DNA of 64,000 nt from Rhodovulum sp. ES.010 (GCF_900142935.1 NZ_FSRS01000001.1:1498001-1562000); one strand, 5' to 3'; positions 34,901-42,707 are shown, counted from the stretch's first letter. Notes: generated by a model not told the origin, from the letters alone. Numbers and translations: made by a program.

Positions 34901-37900
34901 CGGGCGCGGTCGGCGGGACAAGCCCGTCGACGCCCAGATCGCCCTCGGCCACGTCCGCCGACAGGGTCAGGCGCGGGAAGCTCTGCCCCGCGAACCGCAC
35001 GCCATGCAGGATCACCTCGCACCGGTCGCGCGCCGTGTCGCCGCCGCCGGTGCCGAGGCGCAGCGCGATCTCGACAGATCGCAGTTCCAGGTCCAGCGGA
35101 ATCGCCGCCGCAACGGGGCCGCCGATCAGCCAACCGCCGGCGCGCCGGATCTCCAGCGCGGCGGCCACCCGGCGGGGCGGGCGCGGCACCGGACCCGCGG
35201 CGCCGATGTCGAGGCCCACCAGCTCGGCCAGCGCGTGGCCCTCGACCGTCAGCCCGCCGCCCGGCGCCGCCGACAGCGGCAGCCAGGCCCCCAGCGAGGC
35301 CGAATCGATCCGCTGCGCCTTGCGCCGCACCGCCCGCGCCTGGGCGTTGAGGCTGAGCCCCGCGGCCAGCGCCGCGGTCATCGCGCGGCGGATCGTGGCG
35401 CGGTCGTGGACGCCGTAAAGCAGGTGGCGCTGAAGGTCGCTGCGCGCCGTGCCGGTCCAGCCCGCGGGCGGCTGCACCTCGGCGGCCGGGCGGACGGCCG
35501 CGCCCAGATGCGCCGCGATCAGGGCCCGTGCGGCGGCAAGATCGGCATCGTCGGGCTCGGCCGCATCGGGGGCCGGCAGGAACTCGTCGAGCCGACGCAG
35601 CACCTCGGCGGTCACGCTGTCGGGCGCGGCCGGCCCCTGCGCCGGGGTCAGCGCCATGCCGACGGTCACCAGACGGTTCGGCCCGGTTCCCATTTCGTCC
35701 AGCGCGATCCACGCCGCATGCGCCGCGGCCGCATCGGCCACCACCGTCGCGCCGGCCTGGGTGATCGCCGAAAGCGCGTGCTTCAGCCGCGCCACCTGCC
35801 CCCGTATCCCGTCGGGATCGCCCGAGGGCAGCGCAGCGTCGGGGCGCGGGGCAAGCAGGATGTGCCAGTCGCCGGGCGCGTCGGCCAGCGGCGTGAAGGC
35901 CAGCGGATCGCGCCCGGCCTCGCGCATGTCGAGCACGCGGGCCGGGTCGGGCGTGGAGTCGATAGCGGCCGTCGCGGACTGCACCCGGACATGGATGGTC
36001 ATCGCCGGAGCGGTGCCCAGGATGTCGCCAAGGTCCAGCCCGTCCAGCAGCGCCGCCGCGGTGGCGTTTTCCATCAGGTGCAGGGTGGCGCCGGCCACCG
36101 GTGCGGTCGGCGGTGCGATGCGCCCGTCGCCGCCCCGCCACAGCGCTTCGAGCGCGGTCAGACCGCGCGCCATCCCGCGATCGCCCAGGGCCGCGCCGAA
36201 GGGGCCGGCAAGGTCGGGAAACTCGCTGAGGAGCGCATCGGCGAGCGCGCCGGGGTCGAGCCCCGGCCGGCCCGGACGCCATTTGCGCAGCGGCCGGGAG
36301 GCCAGCGGGTCGGGCACTGCAAGGGGCAGGTCGGGCTCGCGCCACACCGCCAGCGCGGGCAGCCCCGCGCCCGCGGCGAGCGTCACCCGCCACGGATCGG
36401 CGAAGGTGCCGCGTCCAGCGACGCTGAACGACGCATCCGGCCGACCGGAGAGGAACCGGGCCAGCGGCTGGAGGTGCCACGCGAGATCGGCCTCGGCATC
36501 GGCGAGCAGGTCCGCGAGCCACGTCCATAGCGCGGCCTGCGGATCGACGACAAGCCGCGCCAGCCGCAGCCGGTGACGCGGCGGGCCGCCCAGGATCGGC
36601 GTGGGGCGCCGCCAGCCCAGCGCCTCGACCAGATCGCGCAGCCCTGGCGCCTCGATCTGCTCGGCAACAAGCGCGGCCAACTGCTCCAGCGCGTCCCATT
36701 GCGCGTCGGTCAGGGTGTCGAGGAAATCCGAGAAGTCGCCGCCGATGGGCGGCAGGTCCAGCGGCAGATCCACGCCGTCGAGCCGCAGCACCGGGTCGGG
36801 CGCCTCGGCCGTGATGGTGAGCCCCCGGTCCGGCGTCCAGAGCGCACGCGCGCCCACGTGGTCGACCTCGACCGCAAGCGATCCCCGCCCCGAGGCAAGC
36901 CGGCCGCCCCCCCGCGCGCGCCCCAGCACGCGCAGGACGATCTCGGGCATGAACCCCGCCGCACCCGCCTCGAAGTCCAGCATCACGACCGCCGCGCGCA
37001 GCCGGCTGTCGATGACGGTGCAGCGCTCGCCCAGCGTGTCGACGCTGCGGGCAAAGCCCAGCCCGATGAAAAGCCGGCCGCGCGTGTCCTGCCAGACCGC
37101 GACATGCAGCCCGGCCTCCAGCGGCAATTGCCAAGGCGCGGCATCGGTGCCGCTGCCGGTCACCGCGCCGGGGGTGGCGTCGCCGGTGATCAGGTGCCGC
37201 AGGTCGGCCAGCACGGCGGGCATCTCGGCGGCATGGTTGGTCACCACGTCCGTCCAGTGGGCGCGCAGCCGGCCCACGGGATCGCCGAGAAAGCCGATAA
37301 GGTCGATGGTCGGATAGCCCGCCCCGGCCCCGGACGGCGCCGCCCAGCCCAGCGCCACCGCGATCAGGTTGCCCGCCGGCCCGAGATCGCCGAGCATCTC
37401 GGTCAGGGCATCGGTGGCGGCCGCTGCGGCGGCGGCGGCCAGCGCGTCGGGGTTGGTCAGGTCCAGCCGGGGGTGGGTCGTCGAGAAGACCACGGCGTTC
37501 CGCAATTCCACCACCAGGACCGGCCGGCGGCTGGCGTCCAGGCCCGCGCCGACGACCAGCCGTTCGACCGAGACATCGGGCATGACGACGCCCGACAGAT
37601 CGAACCGCGCTTCGGCCCCGAGCCGGGGCACCGCGACCGCCGTGCGCGCGCCGAGGTCGATGCGCACCAGGTCGGCCGAAAGCGCGGCTTCGGCGGTGCC
37701 GCTGGTCATGCCGAAGGAAACCGAGACGGTGATCACCGGCCGGCCCGAGGCGCCGGGGACGGCCGTCAGCCCCAGCCGCACCGAGGCCCCGCCCACCGGC
37801 AGGGTGACATGATCCGCCCCCGCGCTCGCCCCGTTGGCCAGGAGATCGGCCAGCGCCTGCAGCCACGCGGCGCGGGCCGTGGCCTCGCCCAGCGCCTCGG

Positions 37901-38738
37901 CCAGCCAGTCGCCCAGCGCATCGAGACCGCGGGTGAACAGGTCCTCGACCGGCAGGTCGGGAATGGCCGCGTCGCCGGCCAGCCCCAGCATCCGGGTGAA
38001 CGCCTCGATCTGCGAGCCCACAGTGGCGTTGTCGGCCTGCGCCTTGATCAGCGCGACGATCAGGTCGAGCCCGGCGTCGCGCAGCGCAGCGGGGTCGGTG
38101 AGCGAGAGATCGAGGTCGCGCCCCGACGATTCGCCGGGCAGTTGCAGGCCGCGCAGGCTCAGCGCGACCGTGGGCGTGCCGCCCCCGGGTTCGGTCGGCA
38201 CCGACAGGCGCAGGCCGACGGCGCGCAACCCCGCCTCGCCCGGCAGCGCGGCGCTTGCGGCGATGGTAACCTCGGTGGTCAGGGCGACCTCGCCGCCCGC
38301 CTCCCCGGCGAGGAACGGCGTGTCCGGCGGAGGACGCCCGGCCTTGCCCGCCCGGAACAGCGGGATCATCAGCGACGAGGCGCTTTCGGTCAGCGGCGCC
38401 TGGGTCGTGAAGCGGACCCCCAGGAACAGGCGCACCTCGTCGGCATCCTCCTCGTCCACGACGAGGTGGAAGTCGATCCGGGCTCCGCCGTCCAGCGGTT
38501 CGCCGAACAGCGCGATCCAGATCCGGTTCGCGGCGTCGCGCTCGGTTTCGCCCTCACGCATCGCGGCGACGAAATCCAGCAGCGCCTGGCGCTGGCCCTC
38601 GTCGGCGAGGATTGTCTTGAGGTAGCGTTCCGGATCGCCCAGCCAGGCACCGTTGAAGCCGCCCCCCGCATCGACCAGCCCCAGCGCCCGCAGAAGATCG
38701 CTGGTATCGCCGAAATCGTCGGGGGAAAAGGCGTTCAC
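28923..38738 (-). CDS. Giant-operon protein B: 3271-residue modular protein with DUF6603-like region
   Basis: GTG start at 38738 with a near-ideal AAGGAGGG site 7 bp upstream, overlapping the stop of gene A (GTGA). Residues ~400-1900 consist of repeated modules: a helical hairpin with a DPxxxLxxxW-type motif (GDPVGRLRAHW, VDPQAALWTWL, APTARLAEVW, SDPAGQLQARW) followed by a run of amphipathic beta strands. Residues ~1930-2600 resemble DUF6603 (FFAFGAVLGPIGGPPAFFLT, FWFAAGISFTSFALVDGIAV, GGNAIVYFDPFRYEADAHA). The last ~600 residues are a basic linker and a small beta domain. There is no signal peptide. Family membership of DUF6603 is from memory; the domain has no known function. The long repeated beta layout could form an extended rod or groove. 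Confidence 0.75.
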   Translation of the reverse strand: MNAFSPDDFGDTSDLLRALGLVDAGGGFNGAWLGDPERYLKTILADEGQRQALLDFVAAMREGETERDAANRIWIALFGEPLDGGARIDFHLVVDEEDADEVRLFLGVRFTTQAPLTESASSLMIPLFRAGKAGRPPPDTPFLAGEAGGEVALTTEVTIAASAALPGEAGLRAVGLRLSVPTEPGGGTPTVALSLRGLQLPGESSGRDLDLSLTDPAALRDAGLDLIVALIKAQADNATVGSQIEAFTRMLGLAGDAAIPDLPVEDLFTRGLDALGDWLAEALGEATARAAWLQALADLLANGASAGADHVTLPVGGASVRLGLTAVPGASGRPVITVSVSFGMTSGTAEAALSADLVRIDLGARTAVAVPRLGAEARFDLSGVVMPDVSVERLVVGAGLDASRRPVLVVELRNAVVFSTTHPRLDLTNPDALAAAAAAAATDALTEMLGDLGPAGNLIAVALGWAAPSGAGAGYPTIDLIGFLGDPVGRLRAHWTDVVTNHAAEMPAVLADLRHLITGDATPGAVTGSGTDAAPWQLPLEAGLHVAVWQDTRGRLFIGLGFARSVDTLGERCTVIDSRLRAAVVMLDFEAGAAGFMPEIVLRVLGRARGGGRLASGRGSLAVEVDHVGARALWTPDRGLTITAEAPDPVLRLDGVDLPLDLPPIGGDFSDFLDTLTDAQWDALEQLAALVAEQIEAPGLRDLVEALGWRRPTPILGGPPRHRLRLARLVVDPQAALWTWLADLLADAEADLAWHLQPLARFLSGRPDASFSVAGRGTFADPWRVTLAAGAGLPALAVWREPDLPLAVPDPLASRPLRKWRPGRPGLDPGALADALLSEFPDLAGPFGAALGDRGMARGLTALEALWRGGDGRIAPPTAPVAGATLHLMENATAAALLDGLDLGDILGTAPAMTIHVRVQSATAAIDSTPDPARVLDMREAGRDPLAFTPLADAPGDWHILLAPRPDAALPSGDPDGIRGQVARLKHALSAITQAGATVVADAAAAHAAWIALDEMGTGPNRLVTVGMALTPAQGPAAPDSVTAEVLRRLDEFLPAPDAAEPDDADLAAARALIAAHLGAAVRPAAEVQPPAGWTGTARSDLQRHLLYGVHDRATIRRAMTAALAAGLSLNAQARAVRRKAQRIDSASLGAWLPLSAAPGGGLTVEGHALAELVGLDIGAAGPVPRPPRRVAAALEIRRAGGWLIGGPVAAAIPLDLELRSVEIALRLGTGGGDTARDRCEVILHGVRFAGQSFPRLTLSADVAEGDLGVDGLVPPTAPEIRSLLTSVLQDLTASADPALARVAEALRAAGILGAGDGFDPLSLSNWIDAPTARLAEVWTSPALRDKLVAVINGVAGAQAGVSYDSATRSLSVTAGGATGAPIFTDWALTGTLSASGTAGGSLRLGAVGETHLAVTFSPFAAALNFASEDAEALGGLPARLPLYPAPDIQKLGKPLLPAMAATALSRMLDGVRAADANAKLVLDPALAAFDLLDGARVRIPTLMFANPALWLKRDTVLGTSGGVIRADRVIAVMDALRPFVGLSGASGVWQIEAGIALRARNSGGLVLDLALDPAAFMTGADVDFGGAFGLRFPASGGVEPAIAVHVGLPGGAADRRAVHLEVQGSAARLFLRPQTGADLEIFPDSAGIAQLATAGVTAALPPALDAIVDTGSDAGNLLADIGDALQLRTGGSFDGAALSAWASDPAGQLQARWPQLLGTGLSRLGPALPAGITVTPTAGGVEVSVADAGTTGSTITLGLTSGPFTVGIGASLVGLPFVGEASATLAFDAAGLSRLQAALGPAEVPVADAISLRPVLALDVGSAAPAAQIEAGLAVDAANTDALVLRYRFDAGTVEMGFGGDTPAEVAAGLMHMAIDLLGGFILDIEEVDDLLKHRVGGSEIGDLMADVVLTSSGGLDPELFRVVPRPGESPTQFAQSKLERVYTLLEKLALAGPSVTIGGEVTISLTDSGGSIGLSVSLANRLAVVDGDIKLWIENDNRWIIDTPPAGLSVGLLRRDAGSFAFDPTLGVNGVGLRLGRNNAPLLDSPIALGSVAFHTYASLGGAEALGGVQVQLSEIAVAVGGAEGGNPIAQGMLAETNEGDATLAPAFSPALSIQTRPAADGGDIAFRFVAGEGEGPWWLPIRSQFGPIYIDQIGLGTQVQNDTMQSISVLFDGNVSIAGLEAAVDDLELRHSVGPGTSIFDPSDWAVDLAGLAVSADLSGVSLAGGLRKFGEDDSVEYIGMLTARFATYGLSIFGGYASVTRSDGRFSAFFAFGAVLGPIGGPPAFFLTGIGGGFGINRDVVPPDDMDDFDDFVMIAALDPSFDPPGGLMEYMGEIRDTFPPDKGRFWFAAGISFTSFALVDGIAVVALEFGEGFELSIFGLARMALPRPEAALVSIELGLIARFSTEEGVIWVQAQLTSNSWLLHSSARLTGGFAYVSWFKGDKAGEFVLTMGGYHPNFHRDGYPVVPRLGFNWSVSNNIVIKSECYFALTSEAIMAGGQFEASARFGPAYAHLSYGGNAIVYFDPFRYEADAHARVSAGIRIDTWFGTIKLGFSLGAYIEVRGPEFHGKARIEVGPIDITVRFGNSGDPGFNYISWTDFAKKYLELAPGNKARSLSGIAGKGALPPSSNGSEEAGTADGTAAHPFDVLAEFELSLTSTIPIGRILREDSGHAVTTPAPSKTLGIAPCGRTIDQTTLTLKLRRKGDGATDLLTSRPDHVIVITARGTGRFPMGVWGLPGKVDGKAVPKGKVITATEGVHLEFKADPRDKIPDASTGGVSFHQVEPGKQRKPLPLKAAGTLRARLVREAQDQRAILRTITAERMPQIATDWHRVDRSATQRRSWLRERAVPMRVGLLSERIVGSAAPGRKSVLDLTTPAPGRVSFGAAKLRGLIAQPVRVADAVAEARTTVTDAAAGKLKRVAPPRLDSVLAERKAASAALLRAEIDPPVAGGTLVARTAQPQTHAARAPISVGAGRSPRAERDTLNGVETMLTRGTRRRRGAPAPRALTPGEIAVTDLPTADASPRFATSGEVEIRGAARLVVLGADGGVRMNRFPATGRITLPRAAHGFAVIAGQEPEGAEAAGWLATSEVAYLGQSLARCRGGFLRAEGASRSRGGARAGCGWIGAARLVEQSRLIETRFDAGAQAVAVVLEGRVTEADLARLAASFEGAEPAATDPLLVPHDGKTLVVFPLAGAGEADFVLHIGGLVAGRLAGVIAARMEAGRLVTRIVNESLSLDLESIAGAKSEPVTAVWTAPADLDPEPVE

Positions 38739-39628
38739 GGCGCACCCTCCTTGAATCGGAAGCGCGCCTGCGCCTCGACGACCAGCCCCTCTGGCCCGGC
38801 CATCAGCGCCCGCGGCACGAGGCGGTCATTCGCCTCGTCCCGGCCAGAGGCGCCGGCGATGCTGTCGGCGGCATCCATCAGCGCGCCGTAGGCCAGGGCG
38901 ATCAGCGCCTCGCCCCAGACGCGCGCGACGCGGGCGTGACCTGCCGGCCGGTCGGCGGTCGCCGCCAGCAGGCCCGAGAGCCGGTCTTCGCGCCCGACGG
39001 CGAACGGCACCTGCATGCTGGCGCTGATTCCGTCGGCCTCGACGGGGATCGTGACCACGACCTGCCCCTTGTCCACCGAGGTCTCGATCCCGTCGGCGCG
39101 CACCAGCAACTGGTTCACGCCGTCATCCCATACCACGCTGCCGGCCTCGTCCGAGCGGCGGATCGCCGCCAGGCGGACGAGTTGGCTCAACGGCTTGGCC
39201 GGCACCGGCAGACGCGGCCCCTTGCGGCCCGTCGGCACCGGCCGCAGCGGCAGCACCTCGGGCCGGCGGCGGCGAATCGCGTTCATCATGTTGCCGGTGA
39301 CGAAATCGAGCGCGTTGGCGTCGGGCAGGCGGTCGGGGCGCGCGACCTCGGCGAAGAGTTCCGAGACCTCGCCAATCTCCAGCATCGGCCCCTGGAAGTC
39401 GCCGTCGCGCCCGGTGCCGTCACCGGGCCGCACGAGGTCGGGGTCCTTGAGGAGATCGTCGATATCTACGCCCTCCAACCCCTCGAGCTGGCCGAGGATC
39501 GACTCGATTCGGCGGCGGTCCCCGGTCGTCAGCCGACCCTCCTGGCCGAGGCGGCGGACCCGTTCGCGCAAGCGTTCGCGAAGCTCCGCGCCATCGCGCA
39601 CGGGACGCTCTGTCGGTGGTCGGCCCAA
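38735..39628 (-). CDS. Giant-operon protein A: 297-residue protein of unknown function
   Basis: TTG start at 39628 with GGGGGAGG four bases upstream; there is no nearby in-frame ATG of equal quality. The first ~75 residues are charged and helical (LRERLRERVRRLGQEGRLTT, RRRIESILGQLEGLEGVDID), followed by a Pro/Arg-rich linker and a C-terminal alpha/beta domain (~160-297). No known domain. It is the first gene of the coupled array and could be an adaptor or chaperone for the 3271-residue protein whose translation it feeds. Confidence 0.65.
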   Translation of the reverse strand: MGRPPTERPVRDGAELRERLRERVRRLGQEGRLTTGDRRRIESILGQLEGLEGVDIDDLLKDPDLVRPGDGTGRDGDFQGPMLEIGEVSELFAEVARPDRLPDANALDFVTGNMMNAIRRRRPEVLPLRPVPTGRKGPRLPVPAKPLSQLVRLAAIRRSDEAGSVVWDDGVNQLLVRADGIETSVDKGQVVVTIPVEADGISASMQVPFAVGREDRLSGLLAATADRPAGHARVARVWGEALIALAYGALMDAADSIAGASGRDEANDRLVPRALMAGPEGLVVEAQARFRFKEGAP

Positions 39629-39725
39629 GGCCCCTCCCCCTTCCGGACGCCCGGCCGCGGCATGGGGCAGGACCCCGGCCTCGGTCGATGGCGGTCACGC
39701 CCGCGGCCGTGCGACGGGCCGGGTG

Positions 39726-39920
39726 CTATTTCCGTATCGTGCGCAGAACCAGTTCGGCGAGGTAGCCCAGGACAAACCAGGTCGCGATGAAACCGACGAG
39801 TTCGAGGGCGAAACTGCCCCACTTGAAGAAGAGTTGCGCAATGACAAGGGCGATCAGGAAGGGAAGGAGTTCGCGCTCCATGACCAACCGCAAGCTGTTG
39901 GTCTTGATCAGCGAGTACAT
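39726..39920 (-). CDS. Small two-helix membrane protein upstream of the giant operon
   Basis: 64 residues from the ATG at 39920, chosen because GGGAGG lies 4 bp upstream; an earlier in-frame codon lacks a site. Two hydrophobic helices, roughly residues 18-35 (LLPFLIALVIAQLFF) and 38-57 (LELVGFIATWFVLGYLAEL), end in a basic RTIRK tail. It ends 97 bp before gene A on the same strand, behind a good promoter-like sequence, so it may be co-transcribed and give the otherwise soluble giant proteins a membrane partner. No family recognised. Confidence 0.6.
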   Translation of the reverse strand: MYSLIKTNSLRLVMERELLPFLIALVIAQLFFKWGSFALELVGFIATWFVLGYLAELVLRTIRK

Positions 39921-40273
39921 GACGCCTCCCTTTTGTTCGCAAATCGCAAACAATCGATTTTCAAAAAGTAAACAATCCGCGACCCGAACCTGTCAAGGCA
40001 GACCAATGGCGACAGGCGCCCGCCGGCTGTCCCGGGCGTTTCGGTCCTGGTCGGCGGCGCCCTCGCTGCGGGGTCCGCGCACAACCGGTCCTGCGACATC
40101 GGCCGCCCCGCGCGCCCCAGCCCAGGGGGCGGGATCTTGCCGGCCTGCCCCCGCCCGACGGGCGATCCGGCGCCGGTCGGGCCAGATGACGCGGCACCCC
40201 GCAGGTCCATCTGATTCGCTTGTCGTGGAGACGAGTCGCGGCATAGGCTGGCCCAACTGGCCGGGGGAACCGC
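39921..40273. other. Divergent intergenic region (353 bp) with AT-rich promoter patch
   Basis: It separates the giant operon (minus) from the glycerophosphodiesterase operon (plus). The left third (39930-39985) is strikingly AT-rich for this genome and carries a minus-strand promoter candidate and an imperfect palindrome at 39935-39951 (arms GTTCGC / GCAAAC). The right two thirds are GC-rich without coding potential that I trust. The plus-strand gene has GGGGGAA 4 bp before its ATG. Confidence 0.55.
39967..39996 (-). promoter_or_regulatory. Candidate sigma-70 promoter of the giant operon
   Basis: Minus strand: perfect -35 TTGACA (39991-39996), an 18-bp spacer, and TTTACT (39967-39972) as -10 with 4 of 6 matches. 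It is 47 bp upstream of the 64-residue membrane protein start, and the DNA between is AT-rich. Confidence 0.45.
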
Positions 40274-42130
40274 ATGAAAGCCATCAGAGACGTCGCTGCG
40301 GGGTATCGCGCTGCGCTGGAGTTTCTCGGGCCGTTCCTGCTGGTCCACCTGGCCACCCGGCTGGTCGTTGCGGCCCTTGTCGTGCCTCTGTCGGGGCTTC
40401 TTCTGGCCGCCACCCTCGCCGCGTCGGGGCAAAGCGCCGTCACCGACCAGGACATCGCCCGTTTCCTCCTGACCCCGGCGGGCTTCGTGGGCGCGCTGGC
40501 GCTTGTCAGCCTGTCCGTCATGGCCGCCATCCTGGACGTGGCGGTGATGACCGACGCCCTGCGCCGCGACAACCGGCGCCCATTCCGGGCGCTGCTTTCG
40601 GGGCTGGCCTTCGTCTTCGGGCGCGTCGCTGGCCTCTTCGCCTTCGGCATCCGGCTGGTACTGCGCCTGCTGCTGCTTGCCGCGCCGTTCCTTGCGGTCG
40701 GTGCGGCGATCGCATGGCTGCTTCTGGGGCGCTACGACATCAACTATTACCTGACCTACACGCCGCCGGCCTTCCTGGTCGCGGCGGGACTCGGCGGCCT
40801 GCTGGTCGCCGCCTTCGCCGTGCTGCTGGTGGCGCGCCTGTCGGCCTGGGCGATCGCGCTACACCTTCTGCTGTTGGCGCGGATGCCCGCGCGACGGACC
40901 TTCGCGGACAGCGCCGCGAAGCTGCGGGGGCGACGGCTCGGCGTCGTCGCCCGTGTCGTCCTGTGGGCGCTGCTGCGCAGCCTGCTGGCCGCGCTGGTCG
41001 CGGGGGCTGCGGGGCTGCTGATCGCGGGCGCGCAGGACCTCGCGGGGGCGAACCTGCGGCTGGTGGTGCTGTCGACCGCCGCGCTGCTGCTCGCCTGGGC
41101 GCTGGCCAACGCGGTGGTTTCGGCCCTCGCCAACGGCGCACTCGCCGCGCTGCTCGATGGCCTCTATCGCGACGTCACCGGCCCGTCGCCCGCCCGCCCG
41201 GCGCCCGCAGCGCGCCCGGAGACACGGGCATACGTGCCGGGGCTGGTCCTGCTCGGCGGTGCGGCCGCTGTCCTGGCCGCCGGGTTTTCCCTCGGTCTCG
41301 GCCTTTCCGACCGCGTGAGCGCCACGCGCAGCGTCGAGATCATCGCCCATCGCGGCGCGGCGGGCACGCGCCCCGAGAACACGATGGCCGCCGTCGAAAA
41401 GGCCCTGGACGACCGCGCCGACTGGGTCGAGATCGACGTGCAGGAGACGGCGGACGCCGAGGTCGTGGTGGCCCATGACAGCGATTTCATGAAACTCGCA
41501 GGCGTCGATCTCAAGGTCTGGAACGCGACGATGGACGACCTTGCCGGAATCGATATCGGAAGCTGGTTCGACCCCGCCTATGCCGATCAGCGCACGCCCA
41601 CCCTCCGCGCGGTGCTCGAGGCCGCACGGGGGCGCGGCAAGGTCCTGATCGAGCTCAAGTATTACGGGCACGACATCGCCCTGGAATCCCGCGTCGCCGA
41701 GATCGTCGACGAAACCGGCATGGCAGAGCATGTGGGGGTGATGTCGCTCAAGATCCCCGGCGTGCGGAAGATGCACGCGCTCCGGCCCGCCTGGCCCCAC
41801 GGGATTCTCGCGGCGACGGCGCTGGGCGATCTTTCGGGGCTCGAGGCGGATTTCCTGGCCATCAACACCGGACAGGTTTCGCTGAGCCTGATCCGGCGCG
41901 CCCAGGCGCAGGGCAAGAAGCTCTATGTCTGGACCGTCGACGACCCGGTGACGATGGTGCGGATGATCTCGATGGGGGTGGACGGGCTGATAACCAACGA
42001 GCCGGCCCTGGCCCGGCAGGTGATGGAGGCCCGCAACCGACTGACCGCGCCCGAACGCCTGCTGCTCTGGATGAGCGACCGGTTCAGCCTGGAAAGCTTC
42101 GATCTGGTCGCCGAGGAAACCGATGCGTGA
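40274..42130 (+). CDS. Glycerophosphodiester phosphodiesterase with N-terminal membrane domain
   Basis: 618 residues. The first ~345 residues form a multi-helix membrane domain of the kind seen in GDPD membrane proteins (about seven hydrophobic segments, e.g. FLGPFLLVHLATRLVVAALV). The catalytic TIM barrel starts at ~residue 355 with IIAHRGAAGTRPENT, carrying the active-site histidine/arginine and a metal glutamate, then EIDVQ, VVAHDSD (second catalytic His), IELKYYG and a C-terminal WTVDDP. It hydrolyses glycerophosphodiesters to glycerol-3-phosphate and an alcohol, probably at the membrane. The stop overlaps a phospholipase A2-like gene by 8 bp, which suggests sequential breakdown of phospholipids. 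Confidence 0.9.
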   Translation: MKAIRDVAAGYRAALEFLGPFLLVHLATRLVVAALVVPLSGLLLAATLAASGQSAVTDQDIARFLLTPAGFVGALALVSLSVMAAILDVAVMTDALRRDNRRPFRALLSGLAFVFGRVAGLFAFGIRLVLRLLLLAAPFLAVGAAIAWLLLGRYDINYYLTYTPPAFLVAAGLGGLLVAAFAVLLVARLSAWAIALHLLLLARMPARRTFADSAAKLRGRRLGVVARVVLWALLRSLLAALVAGAAGLLIAGAQDLAGANLRLVVLSTAALLLAWALANAVVSALANGALAALLDGLYRDVTGPSPARPAPAARPETRAYVPGLVLLGGAAAVLAAGFSLGLGLSDRVSATRSVEIIAHRGAAGTRPENTMAAVEKALDDRADWVEIDVQETADAEVVVAHDSDFMKLAGVDLKVWNATMDDLAGIDIGSWFDPAYADQRTPTLRAVLEAARGRGKVLIELKYYGHDIALESRVAEIVDETGMAEHVGVMSLKIPGVRKMHALRPAWPHGILAATALGDLSGLEADFLAINTGQVSLSLIRRAQAQGKKLYVWTVDDPVTMVRMISMGVDGLITNEPALARQVMEARNRLTAPERLLLWMSDRFSLESFDLVAEETDA

Positions 42131-42707
42131 GCACGCGCGCCGCGCCTTGGCCGGTGCCCTGGCGGCGGGCCTTGCTGGGCCGGCAGGCGCCGGGGACGCA
42201 CCTGCCGAGGCGCAGCCCTTCGCGCTGCGCCTGTCCGTCGAGATGGCGGCCCACCGCCGCCTGATCGAGGTGATGGAACGCGCCGACCACCGACCAGACG
42301 CCTTCGCGACCGACGGCTGCAGCGGCGGGCTTTCCACGGCCTGGGAGCTGATCGCCGATCTCCTGCCGCCTTTCGCCGAGACCCACGAGGCACGCCCGCC
42401 CTGGGAGAGTTGCTGCATCGCCCATGACCGCACGTATCACGCCGCGGGCGGCGCACGCAGCGTTGAGGACAGCTACCGCGCACGGTTCAGCGCGGATGAA
42501 ACGCTGCGCGCCTGCGTGATCGAGACCGGGGTCGGCCGCGTGGAGTACCTGGCGCAAACCTACGGGCTTGGCGCGGCGCAGGTCGAAGCCGCCTACGGCC
42601 TGATCGCCGATGCCATGTTCGACGCGGTGCGCCTCGGCGGGGGACCGTGCAGCGGTCTGCCCTGGCGCTGGGGCTACGGCTATCCCGGCTGCCTGATCGG
42701 CGAGTGA
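42123..42707 (+). CDS. Secreted phospholipase A2-like protein
   Basis: 194 residues with an N-terminal signal-like segment (RALAGALAAGLAGPAGAGDA). DGCSGG at 64-69 resembles a calcium-binding loop. WESCCIAHDRTY at 95-105 matches the PLA2 active-site motif CCxxHD, giving a catalytic His101-Asp102 pair with Tyr105. Six cysteines overall could form disulfides in the periplasm. PLA2 releases the sn-2 fatty acid of phospholipids. The gene overlaps a glycerophosphodiesterase gene by 8 bp, so the two would act in series. It is not a close copy of the classical prokaryotic PLA2 and activity is inferred from the motif. Confidence 0.65.
   Translation: MREHARRALAGALAAGLAGPAGAGDAPAEAQPFALRLSVEMAAHRRLIEVMERADHRPDAFATDGCSGGLSTAWELIADLLPPFAETHEARPPWESCCIAHDRTYHAAGGARSVEDSYRARFSADETLRACVIETGVGRVEYLAQTYGLGAAQVEAAYGLIADAMFDAVRLGGGPCSGLPWRWGYGYPGCLIGE

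Noticed and set aside
18547-39628. Giant operon as a contractile injection or phage tail system
   Set aside because: No sheath, tube, baseplate or AAA+ gene is recognisable among the six proteins, and the propeller and DUF6603-like proteins do not belong to the usual sets.
39935-39951. LexA box (GTTC-N7-GTTC) before the giant operon
   Set aside because: The second half reads GCAA instead of GTTC; only an imperfect palindrome remains.
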